DNA from: Beaufortia kweichowensis
Taxonomy: Eukaryota; Chordata; Actinopteri; Cypriniformes; Gastromyzontidae
Direction: 5' to 3'
Assembly (NCBI GenBank): GCA_019155185.1
Contig: CM032795.1
Location: 18,579,795 to 18,643,794, forward strand
Length of the DNA: 64,000 nt
In this document: positions 21,801 to 33,500 of the stretch, in pieces
Layout: each line of letters opens with the position of its first letter
How positions within the stretch are numbered: position 1 is the stretch's first letter
Notes under the pieces: model-generated
Seen by the model: the letters and a program-made list of their open reading frames with translations, nothing else
The model's database searches: none
What the model was told of the DNA's origin: nothing
Position numbers and translations under genes: made by a program

Positions 21801-24800
21801 CAGAATTCAGCTCTTTCCGATAACCCGAACACTGTCGACACGTCATGTAGGGCTGACTATAAACACACAAACAGGTTTATGTGTATCAGTCCAATCGTGT
21901 TTCGACAAGAAATGACTCGTTTTGGCTCTGAAAGCACAACCTCAAATCAGAAGTGTCGCTGTCGTTGTCCGAGAGCTCAAACAGATAGTCTGAACTTCCC
22001 TCTTCATCTGAAAAGGAGCGCTCGATCTTGGGCTGCAGCATGTCTTGTGTGATCTTGTTCCGAGCGTCCATACCGCGCAAGTCGTCTTCACTGCGACACT
22101 TTTCTGTGACACAAACAAATGCTCAGATGCAGATGCTGAAGATCACTTACAAGTCTTAATTCCCAGCATTAGCAAAATATCAACTTAAGAGTGATTGCTA
22201 TTTTATTTTCTAATATGACGGATAGATAATTTGTATGTTATTTTTTACTGATAACATGCCAGGATTAATCTGGCAGCAAATGAAGAAAATTCTGCATCAC
22301 ACTTGGTTTAAATTTCTTTAAATTTAGTGTGATTTGTGAATATTACCAGGGTGTTGGATCAGGTACGCCTCCACCAGGTTGTTGAGGATGTGGTTTTTAC
22401 GGATCCTCTCCACAGGACAGCGACAGGTGGGACAAAGAGATGAGCGCTCCATCCAACCAGAATAACAGGCGGCGCAAAACGTATGCATACAGGGCTGAAG
22501 ACTATAGAAACATACTACATTGAATTCTTTAAGGATGCTTTAATCCATCAGGATTTAGTTTAGTCTTTGTACTGGGACTGACCTGACACAATCATGCAGC
22601 AGGTCTTGGCAGATGATGCAGGTGAGGGATTCCTCCATCTTATCAGTTTTATCTCCCTGTGTTTTCTCTTTCCCAGCTGATCCTCTACATGTTAGCTGAG
22701 GAACTGCTGGAGAAACAGTGGAGTCGCTGTTAGCCGAACCAAATGCTACCTGATCATCTGGAAAAAAACACAAAACTCATCTATAAACTAAATTTTACAA
22801 AACAATTGTACAGTAAATAAGTCAAATACAATCAACAACCCTGATGTAAATAAGTTAAACTACATTTCTCTGATCATCAAAAAACAGTTCATCACTGACA
22901 ATATCTGCAGCACATACAGATGTTCAGATTGTTCATATCAGGCAGATATAATCGACTGATAACAACCCTTTACTGTACCTCTCTCGGTTTTTCTTCTTTT
23001 TCTCTCCGTCTCCAGCACCATCTGTCCTCCGTCAGTCCAATAAGATCTCTTCAGGCAGGGCTGATTCATGCCCGTCTCCGCCGGACCGCCTGCTACGGCA
23101 TTCTGAGAAAAGGCTGATGACTCGATTGGCTTTTCTTTTTCATAACCTATAAAAGAGAAGTACAGTCATCTCATATTGCCCATATGCCTGACAAGACTTC
23201 TATATCAAGAACACAAACTCGCTCAGACAGTACAAAGTTCCTATAATGTATATACAGTGCAAATCCTTTTAATATAAAGCGTATCTGAGGTAAAGTCTGC
23301 TGATATAGTACCAGCTGCTCGAGCTGTTTCTTTGGCAATAACAGCATTAAAATGCAGATGAGATGACATAAGCATTTCCTATAGATAGCAGCACAGCAGT
23401 CTGTTGCATTTACATTTATACAAACGGTACTTTCTTATCAAACCAACGTGCAAGAAAGTGCAAATACAATGTGGACCGCAATTACCAGGGCATGTAGATA
23501 AGGGCATGTTGAAAAAATGAAAGGAAGAGGTGGAGGTAGATGGCTGAGGATCCTCATGTCCACACTGAGGTAAAGGCTTCACGATAACAGGCTCTACAGG
23601 AGCTGGTTCACTCTCCGTTTCCGTCAGATCGGATTCCTCTTCTCCTACAGTATCTGTGAAGAAAACGACTGACGTTTACACAACAACAATGTATTACAAA
23701 CAGAAATGTTTTAGAAAACAAAGTCAAAACAATCCCTGTTCACACGGATCCAGGAAAATGACTAAAACATTGTATTATGCATGCCAGACTTTTTTTTTTA
23801 CAAGGAGAGGATAATGTGTGTACTTTGAAACCCCATTGCCATGTAAGCAAATGGTGAAAACGCCGTTTTTTAGTTGACGACGTATCATGTAAACATGAAA
23901 ATCCATACATCCATACAATGAAAGTTGATATACAGAGAAATAGTTCATCTCCAAGAATGACATAAAAGCCTTTCAGTCGTCCTTTAGCTTTGTGAGAAGA
24001 TGAGCTTTAGATATAAGCATTACATTTTCCCTCGTTTTACATCTAACATGTATTCCTGCTTGGTGCTTTGTGTCTGATTGCAAGACATGCAAGAAATGCG
24101 TTTGGCATTCACTTTTACACCATAAAGTATGAAAACACAAATTTGTGAGTTGTTGAAAGTTGAAGACTATAAGCAAATACACAACAGTTTGTTCCAGACC
24201 TCTAATCTTCCACAGTCATACGGGTTTGGAAATCTGATTGCAATTTGGGTTGAACTAACCCATTGTGACATTAACAATCTGTATGAAATGTTAGTTTGTT
24301 TATTTACCTTCAATCTCCTCTGAGGCACTTTTTTGTGGCCTGATGGCCTGATAAACATAAGCAATGTCTGTAAAACAGAGAACAGACGATGCGGCAAACA
24401 AATCAAAACAGATGACACTGAGATGACACTGAACTACAAAAGCAGCAAATGCTTAACAAATGTGAAAATAAACTTACTCTGTTCGGGTTCATTCTTTCTG
24501 TACACAAAGTAAATGACATCATTGTTTTGCAGTAAGTGCGTCTGTTTCTTCACCAGTTTGGACATGTTTATCACCGTCCCATTGGTGCTGATGCAAACAA
24601 ACACAGATCAACATCAAGGGATCTGTTTACATCTTTTTTGTAATATTAATGAGATTCGACTAATGGCCTTTTAATGACTTTTATTTTAAGGGACAGTGGA
24701 GAAAAACAAGAAATAATAAAGAAGAACATAAAAGAGACAATTGTATACTGTATAAAATAAAATATGTTTGTAAGAGAAAATGGCAACACAAAAAAAAAAC

Positions 24801-26930
24801 AATCACATATCAGCGCTAAAAATAAAAAGTGATAATTATAATGATTTGTTTGTGTTCAGCTGAGGAAAGACATTTATTTACATCTGGCATAAGGGTGAGT
24901 AAATTATAAGAGATTTTTATTTAGCTTTATTACTCCTTTAATGAGAATAAATAATCAAAATTTATCTAATTGTGTAAAATTATTTATCACAAATGTACAT
25001 GTTGCTGACTAAGCAATGTGTAAAATAACAGAAACACTAATTTAATGAGCTTGATTAACATATACAGCTATGACAATACAATAGACTTTTCAAAAACATG
25101 AGAAATAAAGTCATTATACAGACTAAAATTAACCAGTGCATCTCCAACCACTGACTATTAACCAAATTACTCCTAATTATTCACCAAAGCAAAGATTAAA
25201 CGTCATTAAGGAATTAAATATATTCTTGCCTCAGGCCGAGCTTTTCATTTATTTAATTTACTTTCTAATGTAATTAAAAGTCACTTAGTATAATTTGCAG
25301 AGACTCGATAGTACTAAATGAACTGAAGTCAATGAAAGCTTGTTCTTTTAAAGATACATGTAACATCTTTCTTTACGCTACAAGTCTTATAGACTCTGTG
25401 AAGATCTTTCTGCTTAAGAGTTAAAAACAAGGATATGTATAAAAATGATACACAAAGAGAACGAACAGGAACAAATGATTGGTACAACATTAATCATTAA
25501 TCTGTCTTGAGGAATCTTAGAAAGATTTTGTAAAAGAATAACAGTAATGTCAGACAAGTGATCATACCTCATGTCTTCCAGCCACACCTTTCCTGAGGTT
25601 TGATCTTGAGTGATTTTGCAGTGATCACCTGAGACCAGTTTATTAGCAGGGAATGAGAGGTCACATCCTACAAACAAAAATAATATGTTAAGTTGTGATC
25701 ATCATGCAAACAAAATCTGACCCTGTTTGCTTTTTAATTTCATATATTTGGATGATTCTTCAGTGCAAGTTATTCCAAAGAAAACACATTTTGTATTCAT
25801 AACCTGTTATCATTTCTCAAACAAATTTTCTTTTCAGCTGATGTTATCTTCTACTTTGTAAACTCCTCCTATCCAAATTTCTTAATGAATAAAACCAATC
25901 CCACTCATTTATTTCTTATTGAATATTCCACTTCACTTGAAAATGCCAAAACAGTAAAATAAAAAGCAAACACTTTTTTGTGTTCACTAAAGTAATGTTT
26001 CATTCTTCATCAATTCTTTTCAAGTTCTTTTATCTCATTATGTTCTCTGTCCTCTTAACAATGTAAGGCCTATATATAGTATAGTATAGTAAAATGTTAC
26101 ACTATGTTATGAAATTTCATTACTGTAGTAATGAAATGCATCAGTTCTGCTAATAAATCTTCACCGTCGCTGTGAATCAGACACATAGAATAAAATTAAT
26201 GAAAGCGGGAAAACCAGACAGAGTCAAAGGGAAGAAACCTTTGCCTGCACAAAACCACAAGACAAAAAAAACTACTTAATATTCCAAGAGCCAGTCTTCA
26301 ATAGACGCCTTTGTCATTATTTAGGAGGGGGTACATGTGCTGAACTAAAGAGTCATTCAGGTCGATGAATACATGCAGACACTCCATACACATCACACAG
26401 ACCTTCACAGAAATAAAGCTCTAGTAACTAATCATAGATAAGAGTTTGGGAAAGAAAGTTTGTATTAAACTCAGAATACAAGATCTAGTGAAGACACCTT
26501 TCAAACGATTTTTAAAAAAAAACAATCCATATTTTAATGGTTTCCATTACAAATACCATTATGAACCATCAGCTGTTTAACAATAAAACGATTACAATGT
26601 AATGTAAAGTGTTTTGAGTAGGATGTAATGGTGTTTTGTTGGTTCCTACTAGCAGAGACCCACAGAGACCAATTAAAATCAATACAGTTCCCATTATAAC
26701 CATTAAATCCACTGTGATGGTTTGTATTGTTTTTTCAGCAGGGAAATGAAATGGTGGTCTTATCCCCAAACACAAAAACAACACAGAGCACTTGACAAAG
26801 TCTTTAATAATAATTGTAATAAATAAAAACCTTTTCTTCTGCCCACTGTGCATTCTCTGTTTATAAGCAAGACTTCGGGAGATTCAGGAGATGAATTCAG
26901 TTTCACCAGTTTACCCCAGGCTTGAGCCAT
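18804..26930 (-). CDS. chfr: CHFR, checkpoint with forkhead and RING finger E3 ubiquitin ligase
   Basis: Seventeen coding exons join in frame to 641 residues, the usual CHFR length: 26930-26831, 25667-25568, 24587-24478, 24367-24308, 23653-23486, 23146-22979, 22757-22583, 22501-22347, 22103-21941, 21856-21714, 21632-21516, 21441-21358, 21284-21214, 20748-20661, 20461-20354, 20211-20139 and 18846-18804. The FHA domain (about 5-110) keeps G30-R31, S46, H49 and N69-G70. The C3HC4 RING spans C282 to C320. A Cys-rich region follows (about 400-600). The C-terminal PBZ finger has C612, C618, H625/H626 and H632. CHFR delays entry into metaphase under mitotic stress by ubiquitinating targets, and its PBZ binds poly(ADP-ribose) (known for the family). 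Start: ATG at 26930, just after an acceptor, gives MAQAWGKLVKL, matching the family N-terminus. All key residues look intact, so it should be functional. Confidence 0.97.
19100..20041. mobile_element. A/T-rich foldback element with inverted ends (copy B)
   Basis: The left end is GAAGCCCTGAACCGCAA. The right end, on the opposite strand, is GAAGTCCTGAACCGCAA, 16 of 17 matching. The next blocks also match (TTCCTTCCTGGAGCC and TTCCTTCCCGGAGCT). The interior consists of GAAGATGAAAAAA-like and GAAGAGGAAAAAA words, as in copy A (11353-14129). It fills most of the last chfr intron (18847-20138). Confidence 0.7.
20139..20211 (-). CDS. chfr: chfr exon: first part of the PBZ finger
   Basis: Encodes AVTARPDCYWGRNC and the following TQVKAHHA; it carries C612, C618, H625 and H626. 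The acceptor is TTGTTCCTCAG. The donor GCTGT|GTAAAC is weak but fits phase with the 43-nt last exon. Confidence 0.92.
20354..20461 (-). CDS. chfr: chfr exon: Cys-rich region before PBZ
   Basis: Encodes YRITTNSLLCYCCGLRTF and RERIPPSELP, nearly identical to the family. The acceptor is GCTTTGTTTCAG; the donor CTACCAG|GTATAA. Confidence 0.95.
20661..20748 (-). CDS. chfr: chfr exon: NYLSSRGMTW segment
   Basis: Encodes NYLSSRGMTWRHMLQEAL and AVQQGLYHLS. The acceptor is TCTTCCTTGTAG; the donor GTCTG|GTAATT. Confidence 0.93.
20775..20840. repeat. Dispersed repeat fragment (TTTAGCAGACRCTTTTAT family)
   Basis: The stretch CATTTAGCAGACACTTTTAT, then CAAAGCAAATTACA, matches the widespread teleost repeat ending. 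A related piece lies at about 21028-21082. Confidence 0.55.
21028..21082. repeat. Dispersed repeat fragment, same family as 20775-20840
   Basis: Contains TTACATTTACATTCATGCAT and CTAAAGCAATTTACAATTTA, a degenerate copy of the same repeat ending, inside a chfr intron. Confidence 0.45.
21214..21284 (-). CDS. chfr: chfr exon: ELNLTDKCLDG segment
   Basis: Encodes LNLTDKCLDGVLNSNQYESE, conserved in CHFR. The acceptor is GTCTGTTTACAG; the donor CTTCAG|GTATGT. Confidence 0.94.
21358..21441 (-). CDS. chfr: chfr exon: Cys-rich, CHVYWGC segment
   Basis: Encodes MVCQKPYCHVYWGCQRIGCQ and GCLARFS, the densest cysteine cluster of the protein. The acceptor is GACTTCTGCAG; the donor TAGCG|GTAGGT. Confidence 0.94.
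21516..21632 (-). CDS. chfr: chfr exon: CPPQGSHLICTCC segment
   Basis: Encodes FRCPPQGSHLICTCCLQPMP and a Pro-rich end. The acceptor is TATCTCCTGCAG; the donor CACT|GTGAGT. Confidence 0.94.
21714..21856 (-). CDS. chfr: chfr exon: SQPYMTCRQC segment
   Basis: Encodes QPYMTCRQCSGYRKELN followed by a variable linker. The acceptor is TGTGTTTATAG; the donor ACACAC|GTAATT. Confidence 0.92.
21941..22103 (-). CDS. chfr: chfr exon: region after RING with acidic Ser stretch
   Basis: Encodes MDARNKITQDMLQPKIERSF, then SDEEGSSDYLFELSDND. The first part is nearly invariant in CHFR. The acceptor is GTTTGTGTCACAG; the donor TTTGAG|GTTGTG. Confidence 0.95.
22347..22501 (-). CDS. chfr: chfr exon: second half of the RING finger
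   Basis: Encodes LQPCMHTFCAACYSGWMERS then CPTCRCPVER: RING ligands three to eight (C298, H300, C303, C306, C317, C320). The acceptor is GTTTCTATAG; the donor CCCTG|GTAATA. Confidence 0.96.
22583..22757 (-). CDS. chfr: chfr exon: first half of the RING finger
   Basis: Encodes DKMEESLTCIICQDLLHDCV, which holds C282 and C285, preceded by a variable linker. The RING is split by an intron between its second and third ligands. The acceptor is GTTTTTTTCCAG; the donor GTGTCAG|GTCAGT. Confidence 0.96.
22979..23146 (-). CDS. chfr: chfr exon: variable linker with basic cluster
   Basis: Encodes a low-conservation linker ending in VLETERKRRKTER, a basic patch that could serve as a nuclear localisation signal (inference). 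The acceptor is CTCTTTTATAG; the donor GAGAG|GTACAG. Confidence 0.88.
23486..23653 (-). CDS. chfr: chfr exon: linker with EDPQPSTSTSS motif
   Basis: Encodes an acidic linker and EDPQPSTSTSSFHF, comparable with EEPQPSTSTS of human CHFR. The acceptor is TTTCTTCACAG; the donor CCCTG|GTAATT. Confidence 0.92.
24308..24367 (-). CDS. chfr: chfr exon: end of the FHA domain
   Basis: Sixty nt encoding IAYVYQAIRPQKSASEEIE; IAYVYQ corresponds to VAYLYE in human CHFR. The acceptor is CTGTTTTACAG; the donor TTGAAG|GTAAAT. Confidence 0.9.
24478..24587 (-). CDS. chfr: chfr exon: FHA domain, third part
   Basis: Encodes TNGTVINMSKLVKKQTHLLQ and NDVIYFVYRKNEPEQ. It holds the N-G-T and N residues of the phosphopeptide-binding face. 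The acceptor is GTTTGCATCAG; the donor ACAGA|GTAAGT. Confidence 0.95.
24850..24965. repeat. Fragment of a cyprinid DNA element (GGGTGAGTAAAT end)
   Basis: Contains CTGGCATAAGGGTGAGTAAA followed by TTATTACTCCTTTAATGAG, matching the terminal part of the dispersed element seen more fully at 28474-28680. It lies in a chfr intron. Confidence 0.5.
25568..25667 (-). CDS. chfr: chfr exon: FHA domain, second part
   Basis: Encodes CDLSFPANKLVSGDHCKITQ, including S46 and H49 of the FHA signature. The acceptor is TTTTGTTTGTAG; the donor ATGAG|GTATGA. Confidence 0.95.
26831..26930 (-). CDS. chfr: chfr first coding exon: start and FHA Gly-Arg
   Basis: ATG GCT CAA GCC TGG begins 22 nt after the acceptor TTTACGCAG (exon starts at 26952). 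It encodes WGKLVKL and ECTVGRRK, aligned to WGRLLRL and TIGRRR of human CHFR. No in-frame upstream ATG exists in the exon: the upstream ATG (GATGCAG) is out of frame with an early stop. The donor is AGAAAAG|GTTTTT. Confidence 0.93.
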
Positions 26931-27639
26931 CTCTTTACTTCTCCTGCATCACCTGCGTAAATAAAACAATGATTACAAACTCAGTTATTTGCTAATAACT
27001 TCATGAAGTCAAATAACAATAAAAGTGTCAGCCTTATGAAAAAGTTTTTATCAAAAGTTTCATATTCAGGTAAAGTGTTGTCACATCCATAACAGTCCAT
27101 ATTCCTCATAAATGGGCACATGAAAATTAAAATAACATAACTATTGTACATCATATAATGCATGTATATTTTCTTTTTTTTATATAGATAACTTGTGCAT
27201 AGACTGGTAATTTGATGTCTCTATCAACAGACCTTATAAACAGATGACTTAATATATTGGTAATTTAGATTGAAAGTTTTGACTGAAAATGCATCGTTCA
27301 TAACCCAAAACAAAACAGCTTCCTGGTTCTTTAAGTTGGGGAGGATGTTTTGCATTGCATTCTGCACAGTCAAAACACTTTAAAACATATTGAAAACATA
27401 GTATGCATGACTAAACAACGTGTAACACGACAAGTTTAGTCAAATCTGCTGTATTTAAAAAGTCATTTTCACAGCTATTCGACTGTTTAACTCAGTGTGC
27501 TAACAGCTAACTGAAGCTGCTGACAGGCTCTGTGTAAATCGAAAGCACACCAAAACAATTCATCACAAATAAAGGTCCGAAATGTTTACGTCAAAGTTGT
27601 TTAGGTGACGGCTTTATTTTGAACAGTACAGCGTATTCT

Positions 27640-27860
27640 TTACGTAAGCGACGTAAAACGAAGCGATGTTTACCCGAGTCGCTGCTAGCGCTGAGTCGCT
27701 AGCGCACATTGTTTTTGTTGTTAAAAACACAAACAGATGTGATGTGTATACTCACAATGTGTTGTGTTACGTGTACTAACCTAATAAAAGTCCGACAGGG
27801 GCCACAGCATTAGCGCATGTTGACTTTAATCCGTTGTGTGCTTCGGTTTCTGTCTTCTGT
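27640..27860 (-). promoter_or_regulatory. chfr: Probable chfr promoter and non-coding first exon
   Basis: CpG dinucleotides are locally frequent (ACGTAAGCGACGTAAAACGA, GTCGCTGCTAGCGCTGAGTC) in a region otherwise poor in CpG. On the minus strand a donor-like TTTATTAG|GTTAGT ends at 27781, and another (CTCGG|GTAAAC) lies near 27671. Either could be joined to the acceptor at 26952. The start site itself is not determined. Confidence 0.45.
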
Positions 27861-27898
27861 AGCACTTCCTGCGTGCTGTGGCATTTCCAGACATCAGC

Positions 27899-27903
<5 letters not shown>

Positions 27904-27957
<54 letters not shown>
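27904..27957. repeat. (AG)n microsatellite
   Basis: Uninterrupted AG dinucleotides over about 54 bp, roughly 50-120 bp upstream of the inferred chfr first exon. Confidence 0.97.
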
Positions 27958-27960
<3 letters not shown>

Positions 27961-28473
27961 TGTGGGAATGAAGGCTGGCAGGGGGTCATCGTGCTTGTGT
28001 CTGGGTTATGAGAAAGCTCTTAACAAAAACCTGTCTGGACGGATGTCTAGACAGCAGACAATTTCACATTTTACAGCTGGATACCTCCAAATTAATCGTG
28101 TAAATTATACAGTACGTTTAATTTGTTATATTAAATATCATCTAGATAATGTAATTATTTTAAAGTGAAGTTTATTTGTATTAATAGCAGTGCAATTGTT
28201 CTTTAAAGAGCTACTTATGTCCAATCTGACCTATACAATTTACACATAGCAATCAGGTTCATTTAGTTATATTACTGAATATAACTAGTTAATACATTTT
28301 TAATATAAGATATTTATCACATAAACATATTTGAGATTCCCAGACAAAATACTTACTACAATATACAATACAGTATTTTCACAATATTGTTTCTATGCAG
28401 CTTTGGAGTAAAATAGTACACTAAAAACTCAAGTGTGTCTATATTTATCAGTTAAGGAGAATAGTAAACATTT

Positions 28474-28680
28474 TATCATCATTTATTCACCATCATGTCA
28501 TTCAAAACCTATTTTTTATTCTGTGAAACACAAACAAAGATATTCTGAGAAATGTCTCAATGGTTTTGTGTCCATACAATGGAGGTCAATAGGGAGCAAT
28601 GTTGTTTGGTTACCAACGTTCTTTAAAATAATTGTGTTAAGTGTGTCATATTGGTTTGACACAAGGGTGAGTAAAAGATA
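28474..28680. mobile_element. Non-autonomous cyprinid DNA element with ATTYACCATCATG / GGTGAGTAAA ends
   Basis: The left end ATTTATTCACCATCATGTCA and the right end TTTGACACAAGGGTGAGTAA are imperfect inverted repeats. The interior includes GAAACACAAACAAAGATATT and CCATACAATGGAGGTCAATA, which I recognise from a very common zebrafish repeat of this structure. No coding capacity. Confidence 0.75.
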
Positions 28681-30329
28681 AAAGAATCTGTATTTATAGG
28701 TTAACTAAATATTATAAGACACTCACACTGTAGGTTTGTATTTATTTAATAATCATAATCAGCAGCATTTAGGCCTATATATAGTAAATATTATTTACAT
28801 GAAAACTAAACACTGGTTTAGGTGTGAAGTCTGTGGTACAGCACCGGCACATTTTTTTCAGATTATTCTTATGAAGGGTGTGGCCCTCTCATCATAAGGC
28901 CTCGTACAATGTTTCCAGATATCCCCATCTGATGATAGCACAATTACACTTGTGTCTTTGAGTTGTATAAAAATGAAAATAATAAAAACACTCTTGTGGC
29001 ATTGCAGCAAAAGTATCTAACTACCAAGTGAGAAGAATCTCTCCTAAGAGAGTCAGATTGCTGATAACATCTTGTGTCACTGTTAGAACTGTCACAGTGT
29101 GTGCAAGGTGCAAGACTGTGGTCATTTGCTTTGGCCGCGGCTCTATGGCAAGCTTTCACTTAGCTTTTCATAGCTCTCTTAGATTGAATAGAGTGTCTCG
29201 AAGGGCTGTGAAGGTGCCTGTGCAGTCTGCTTCTGATAAGGAGCTGGGCAGTTTTATGTCAGCCTGTCTGTTCTCATTCAGTCTTTGCCAACTCATGAAG
29301 CCTTTCATTTTGTACTGTAGGGATTTAGAAAAAGTAACCTGGCAGGTGTCCACAACTTAAGTAGAAATCAGTTTTCTTCAACTAATTCATTGTTTATTTT
29401 ATTTTATTTATATAATTTCTCATGCTTTGATGTGATAGATACTTAATAAAATATTTAGAGTTATGGGGTTATAGAAATAGATAATGTCACATTAAACCAG
29501 ATTTATTAATATGCAGTAATGCATTGGTCTTGATGTTATTATTTTATACAATGATATAATATTTCAAGTAGTGAAAGTAATTTCCTGTTGTGTGATGTCA
29601 TGTTATAATTCTTGTGTAATTATTATGCATGTTTTTATAACCTCACATTAATTAAAAGACTATATGGAATATTTGTACTTTTATGTATTTATCACACAAC
29701 ATGACTGTTTATGAACTGCCAAACGTCTAAAAAATTCATTAAAATATCCACACAAAAAAAATCTTACTTTATTTTATACATTTATATAATTTTTCATGAT
29801 TTACATGATGTCTTCTTAAGTGTTCAAACCTACTTGTAGTTTTACACCTGAACCACCAGGGGTAGCTGTTGCTCCATGACAAAATAATCATCGCACATTT
29901 GCTTCAAGGCACAAACCCCTACGATTTTTGATACATTTCTCCTGATTACATATTTTTTTTAGCAATAATTTAACAAAATGAAACATTTATGTAATATGTA
30001 GAGAAATTGATTTACACATTATTCAAAACCCATGCGTTCACATTATTAAACATAATTTGCATTCGCCGTAAGTACGCTTAAGCATTCAACCTAGAGGCAC
30101 AACAGTCAGGTCATATATATTCATAGTCAAAATTACATTTCAGCTCTTTGTTATATGTGATTATTTTGCGAAAGCAGGATTATTATAGTACTGCGGGTAA
30201 TATTGTTTTATTTGTATTCCCAAATGAAAATAAATGAGAACATTTTTCTTAATTTTATTGGCATTTTAAATGTACTAGATACTGTAAATGGTGTCTGCCT
30301 CATCCACAGCTCTCGTTTTTCGTTCAATT

Positions 30330-30555
30330 CTCTCCCAGCAAAATATCCCAAACAGGGACCAATTCAGACCAGCATGAATTTCAATGAGGATTCAGGCAGG
30401 TTTGGTTCATGCTGGTTAGTACTGGTTTGGTGTTGATCTAACTGGTGACTCATCAGGTTGACCAGCATTCTTGCTGGTTCTAATGTGACTGGCTGTGGTT
30501 AGGAAGCATAACAAACCAGCACACCAGTGTCCAAAACACAACAGATGACTGGTTA
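30330..30555. repeat. Inverted-repeat element rich in CCAGCA/TGCTGGT
   Basis: The words GACCAGCATG, CATGCTGGTT, GACCAGCATT, TTGCTGGTTC and ACCAGCACACCAG alternate in both orientations over about 200 bp, giving a foldable repeat. This is typical of short teleost palindromic elements. Confidence 0.5.
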
Positions 30556-33500
30556 TACTGGCGTATCATCTAAGGACGGTTTCCAAAAACATTCAATTAT
30601 CAAAATTAATTTACTAATTTCTTTCAGTGCACATACTATCACAAGCTAACAAATCCCCCCATACTCCTCTCCCAGTCTCACAACGGCAGTAAGAAACAAA
30701 GCAAGAAAAGTGAGACTGAGCAAAGACAGCCCAACATCATTTAAAAAAACCATTCATAGCCCGCGCCTGCCCTTCTTTCAAAACGCTTATTAGACTTGGT
30801 GAAGGGAGATTACAAGCAAATAAAATTACTTTAATTGTAATATTGGATTTCACAATAGCCTCAGATATGCAATTATGCCCCTCTTAAACTTTTCATTAAA
30901 ATACCATTTGGCAACAACAAAGGACATGATGCCGGGGTGCGCGCCATTTGTGACGGCGCACAGCTTGTAGGTATTAGACATATTTCTCAGGGAGAGAAAA
31001 TAATGAGGAACACAAATGAAAGCGCAGAAGGATGAGAATCGGATAGCAGGTGAAAGAGCAGCGTTAATTAATGTGAGATTTTCCAGCACAAACGGCACAT
31101 GCACCGGAAGACAACAGAGACGGGCCATAGAGCAGTTGCTATTTTTATACATGATGGACATTTTATCTCTCACAAACAGCCTCTGAGAGCGGATTTATGA
31201 GACGTGCACGTGTTTACTTGTGACCCTTGCATATAAATCACTCAGATGTTTCGCAAACCTAGTACGAGACAAGTATTTTTATTAAAGTCTAATCATTACC
31301 AAAAACGTTTAGCATGGTTTTGTAACATTTTTATGTGAAACCAATGTGAAATTCATGCGTCTTTCTCTTAGGGCCACCGTGTTACAGCATGGTTCCTCTC
31401 CATTCCAAAAAATAAAACATTCCTTAAAAATTGTGCCATACTATCCTTGAAATGGTTCATACTCTTTCTTCGTAAATACCAATATTTTCTGAACAAAAAA
31501 TGTCTTTTACTTGTAAGAGTTTCAGGCCCTATTACCCTATTCGTGCCTTTGCATAATCCCATTGGTATGTGTTTAAGACGGCCGACTTTTACTTTGACCT
31601 TTCCATTACAGCTCGCAAGAACAAAGGGAGTGTCAGCGCATACCGTGTGACTAAAGCCAGCAAACAGAGAGCAAGAGATAAGAGACATTCTTGGGCGACA
31701 CAGTGACCCATCCTGGAGAGGTTGGGTTTGATAGCAGCACTTGTTGTTTTGATGTGTTAAATAGCCGGTTGTCAACAGAAGCCGTGTACTGACTGAGTAA
31801 TAGTGGGTTTATGATGATAGCGGGATGTCTACAGCCGAGTGGTAAGACGCTTCTACGTATCTGAACGTGTGTGTTTTGCACGCATGCGTGCAACCTTTGA
31901 TGTTGTCTCTTCACACGAAAATCAGTTCTATGGAAATGCAAATATTTGAAATGATAAACATGCCCGGGTCAATGCACTTTGCTGACTGGCCAGGCATTCG
32001 AGATGTACAAACGCTTACGTTAGCGCTAACACAGAACCTGCCCTTAAGCTATGACATTAGCGAACAGGGCCAGATAAGATATGGGGATTGTTATATGTTC
32101 ATGTGCTGATAACAGATAAGTGTTTTTTCAAAGCAGGCAGCCAGACAGTATTTGCCAAAGCAGAGCTTGTTTAATGTCTCTTGGACAGGGGAGGAATGTA
32201 GAGCTTTTGAGCTGTGGCCAGGCATCTGCCATCATTTAACCAAGGGTGTGCATACAGCACCCTCCCACATCCCTTTTCACCAATCACACAGCGCAGAGGC
32301 GGTGTGTGATTAAAAAGACCAGGGTCAAGTACAGGCCAGATTTTAGATGTTTGTTGGTAGTCATATGTCAGAAATGAAAGCACACCGATTAAGAGATTAT
32401 TCGTTTTTTCATTACAGTACTGAAAGCACAAATTTGCATCACAGGCCAAAACCACATGCGCTTTCCATATGACCAAATGAGTATTAGCACAGCAAATCGA
32501 TTTTTGATTTTTCTGCAGTCACATTATGTTATATTTAAAGCGGTTGTCAGGTGGTACTATGTGGTTGCTATGGTAGTTATTTAGTTTATGAGAAATGTGA
32601 CTGTGATGTTATCCTAGACTAAACATCTTCATCTAAAGAATGATTTGTTGAATAAAGTAGTTTAAATTTACAAACTGAATGCTGAAACATTATAATCTAA
32701 TGGTACTTAGAGTAAACACACTGGTTTTGTGTTGCCTAATTACAAATGAAAAGTGATGAAAATATATCAGTATTAACAGAAATAACAGAGAACAGGATGA
32801 GATGAAATTGTTGATTAAAAACAGTGTGGAAAAACATTCAAATTAAAATATTGTTTGAAAAATATCTCTGAATTTGGCTCTTGACCTAAAATGGTTGTGC
32901 CTTATTTACAATGGCCAGGGAAACAGACGTCTATTTGTGAGAGTCAAAGAGGGTAAATGTTTATGGATTTCACACATTGCTTGATAGAATAGATCAGGAG
33001 TCTCGCTTCTCAATGGTGAATCCATCGACATCTCCGGGAATCTATGGAGAACTTCACTGCATTAGTGACATTATACTCAAACAAATGAAATTGTCCCTGT
33101 ATAATAATAATGCTTCATTACATCTTTCTCTCTTGAGCAGGGCATCCTCCTCCGTCATCTATTTTTGCCTCCACCCTCTTACTGGCAGCACAGATTGCAG
33201 GTCGTTTGAAAATCATGCCAGTTTTTCTTCACCATAACCTCCGTCTCTGCCAGATGAACCCAGCTGCATAAATTCTCATTGGCTTTTATGGTTTGTATAC
33301 ACAATGACGCCTGTGTATGTGAGTGTGAGAAGTAAGACAGTGAGGTTTCACTGAGCCAAGAACAAAGAGGAAAAAATCATTTTGAAAATAAATGAAAGTG
33401 GAAAAGCGATTTTTTGGCTTCTGGGGCTCAAGTTGGTTTATCTGGAATTCTCTGTCGTGGGTTTCTCTACTGTTCCTTACAGCTACAGTCTGACCCATAG

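Noticed and set aside
21478..22052. Plus-strand open frames of 76-92 codons opposite chfr
   Set aside because: They are antisense shadows of conserved chfr exons.
31368..31775. Minus-strand open frame of 135 codons between chfr and fbrsl1
   Set aside because: No recognisable domain, no start or splice context, and composition like the surrounding non-coding DNA.
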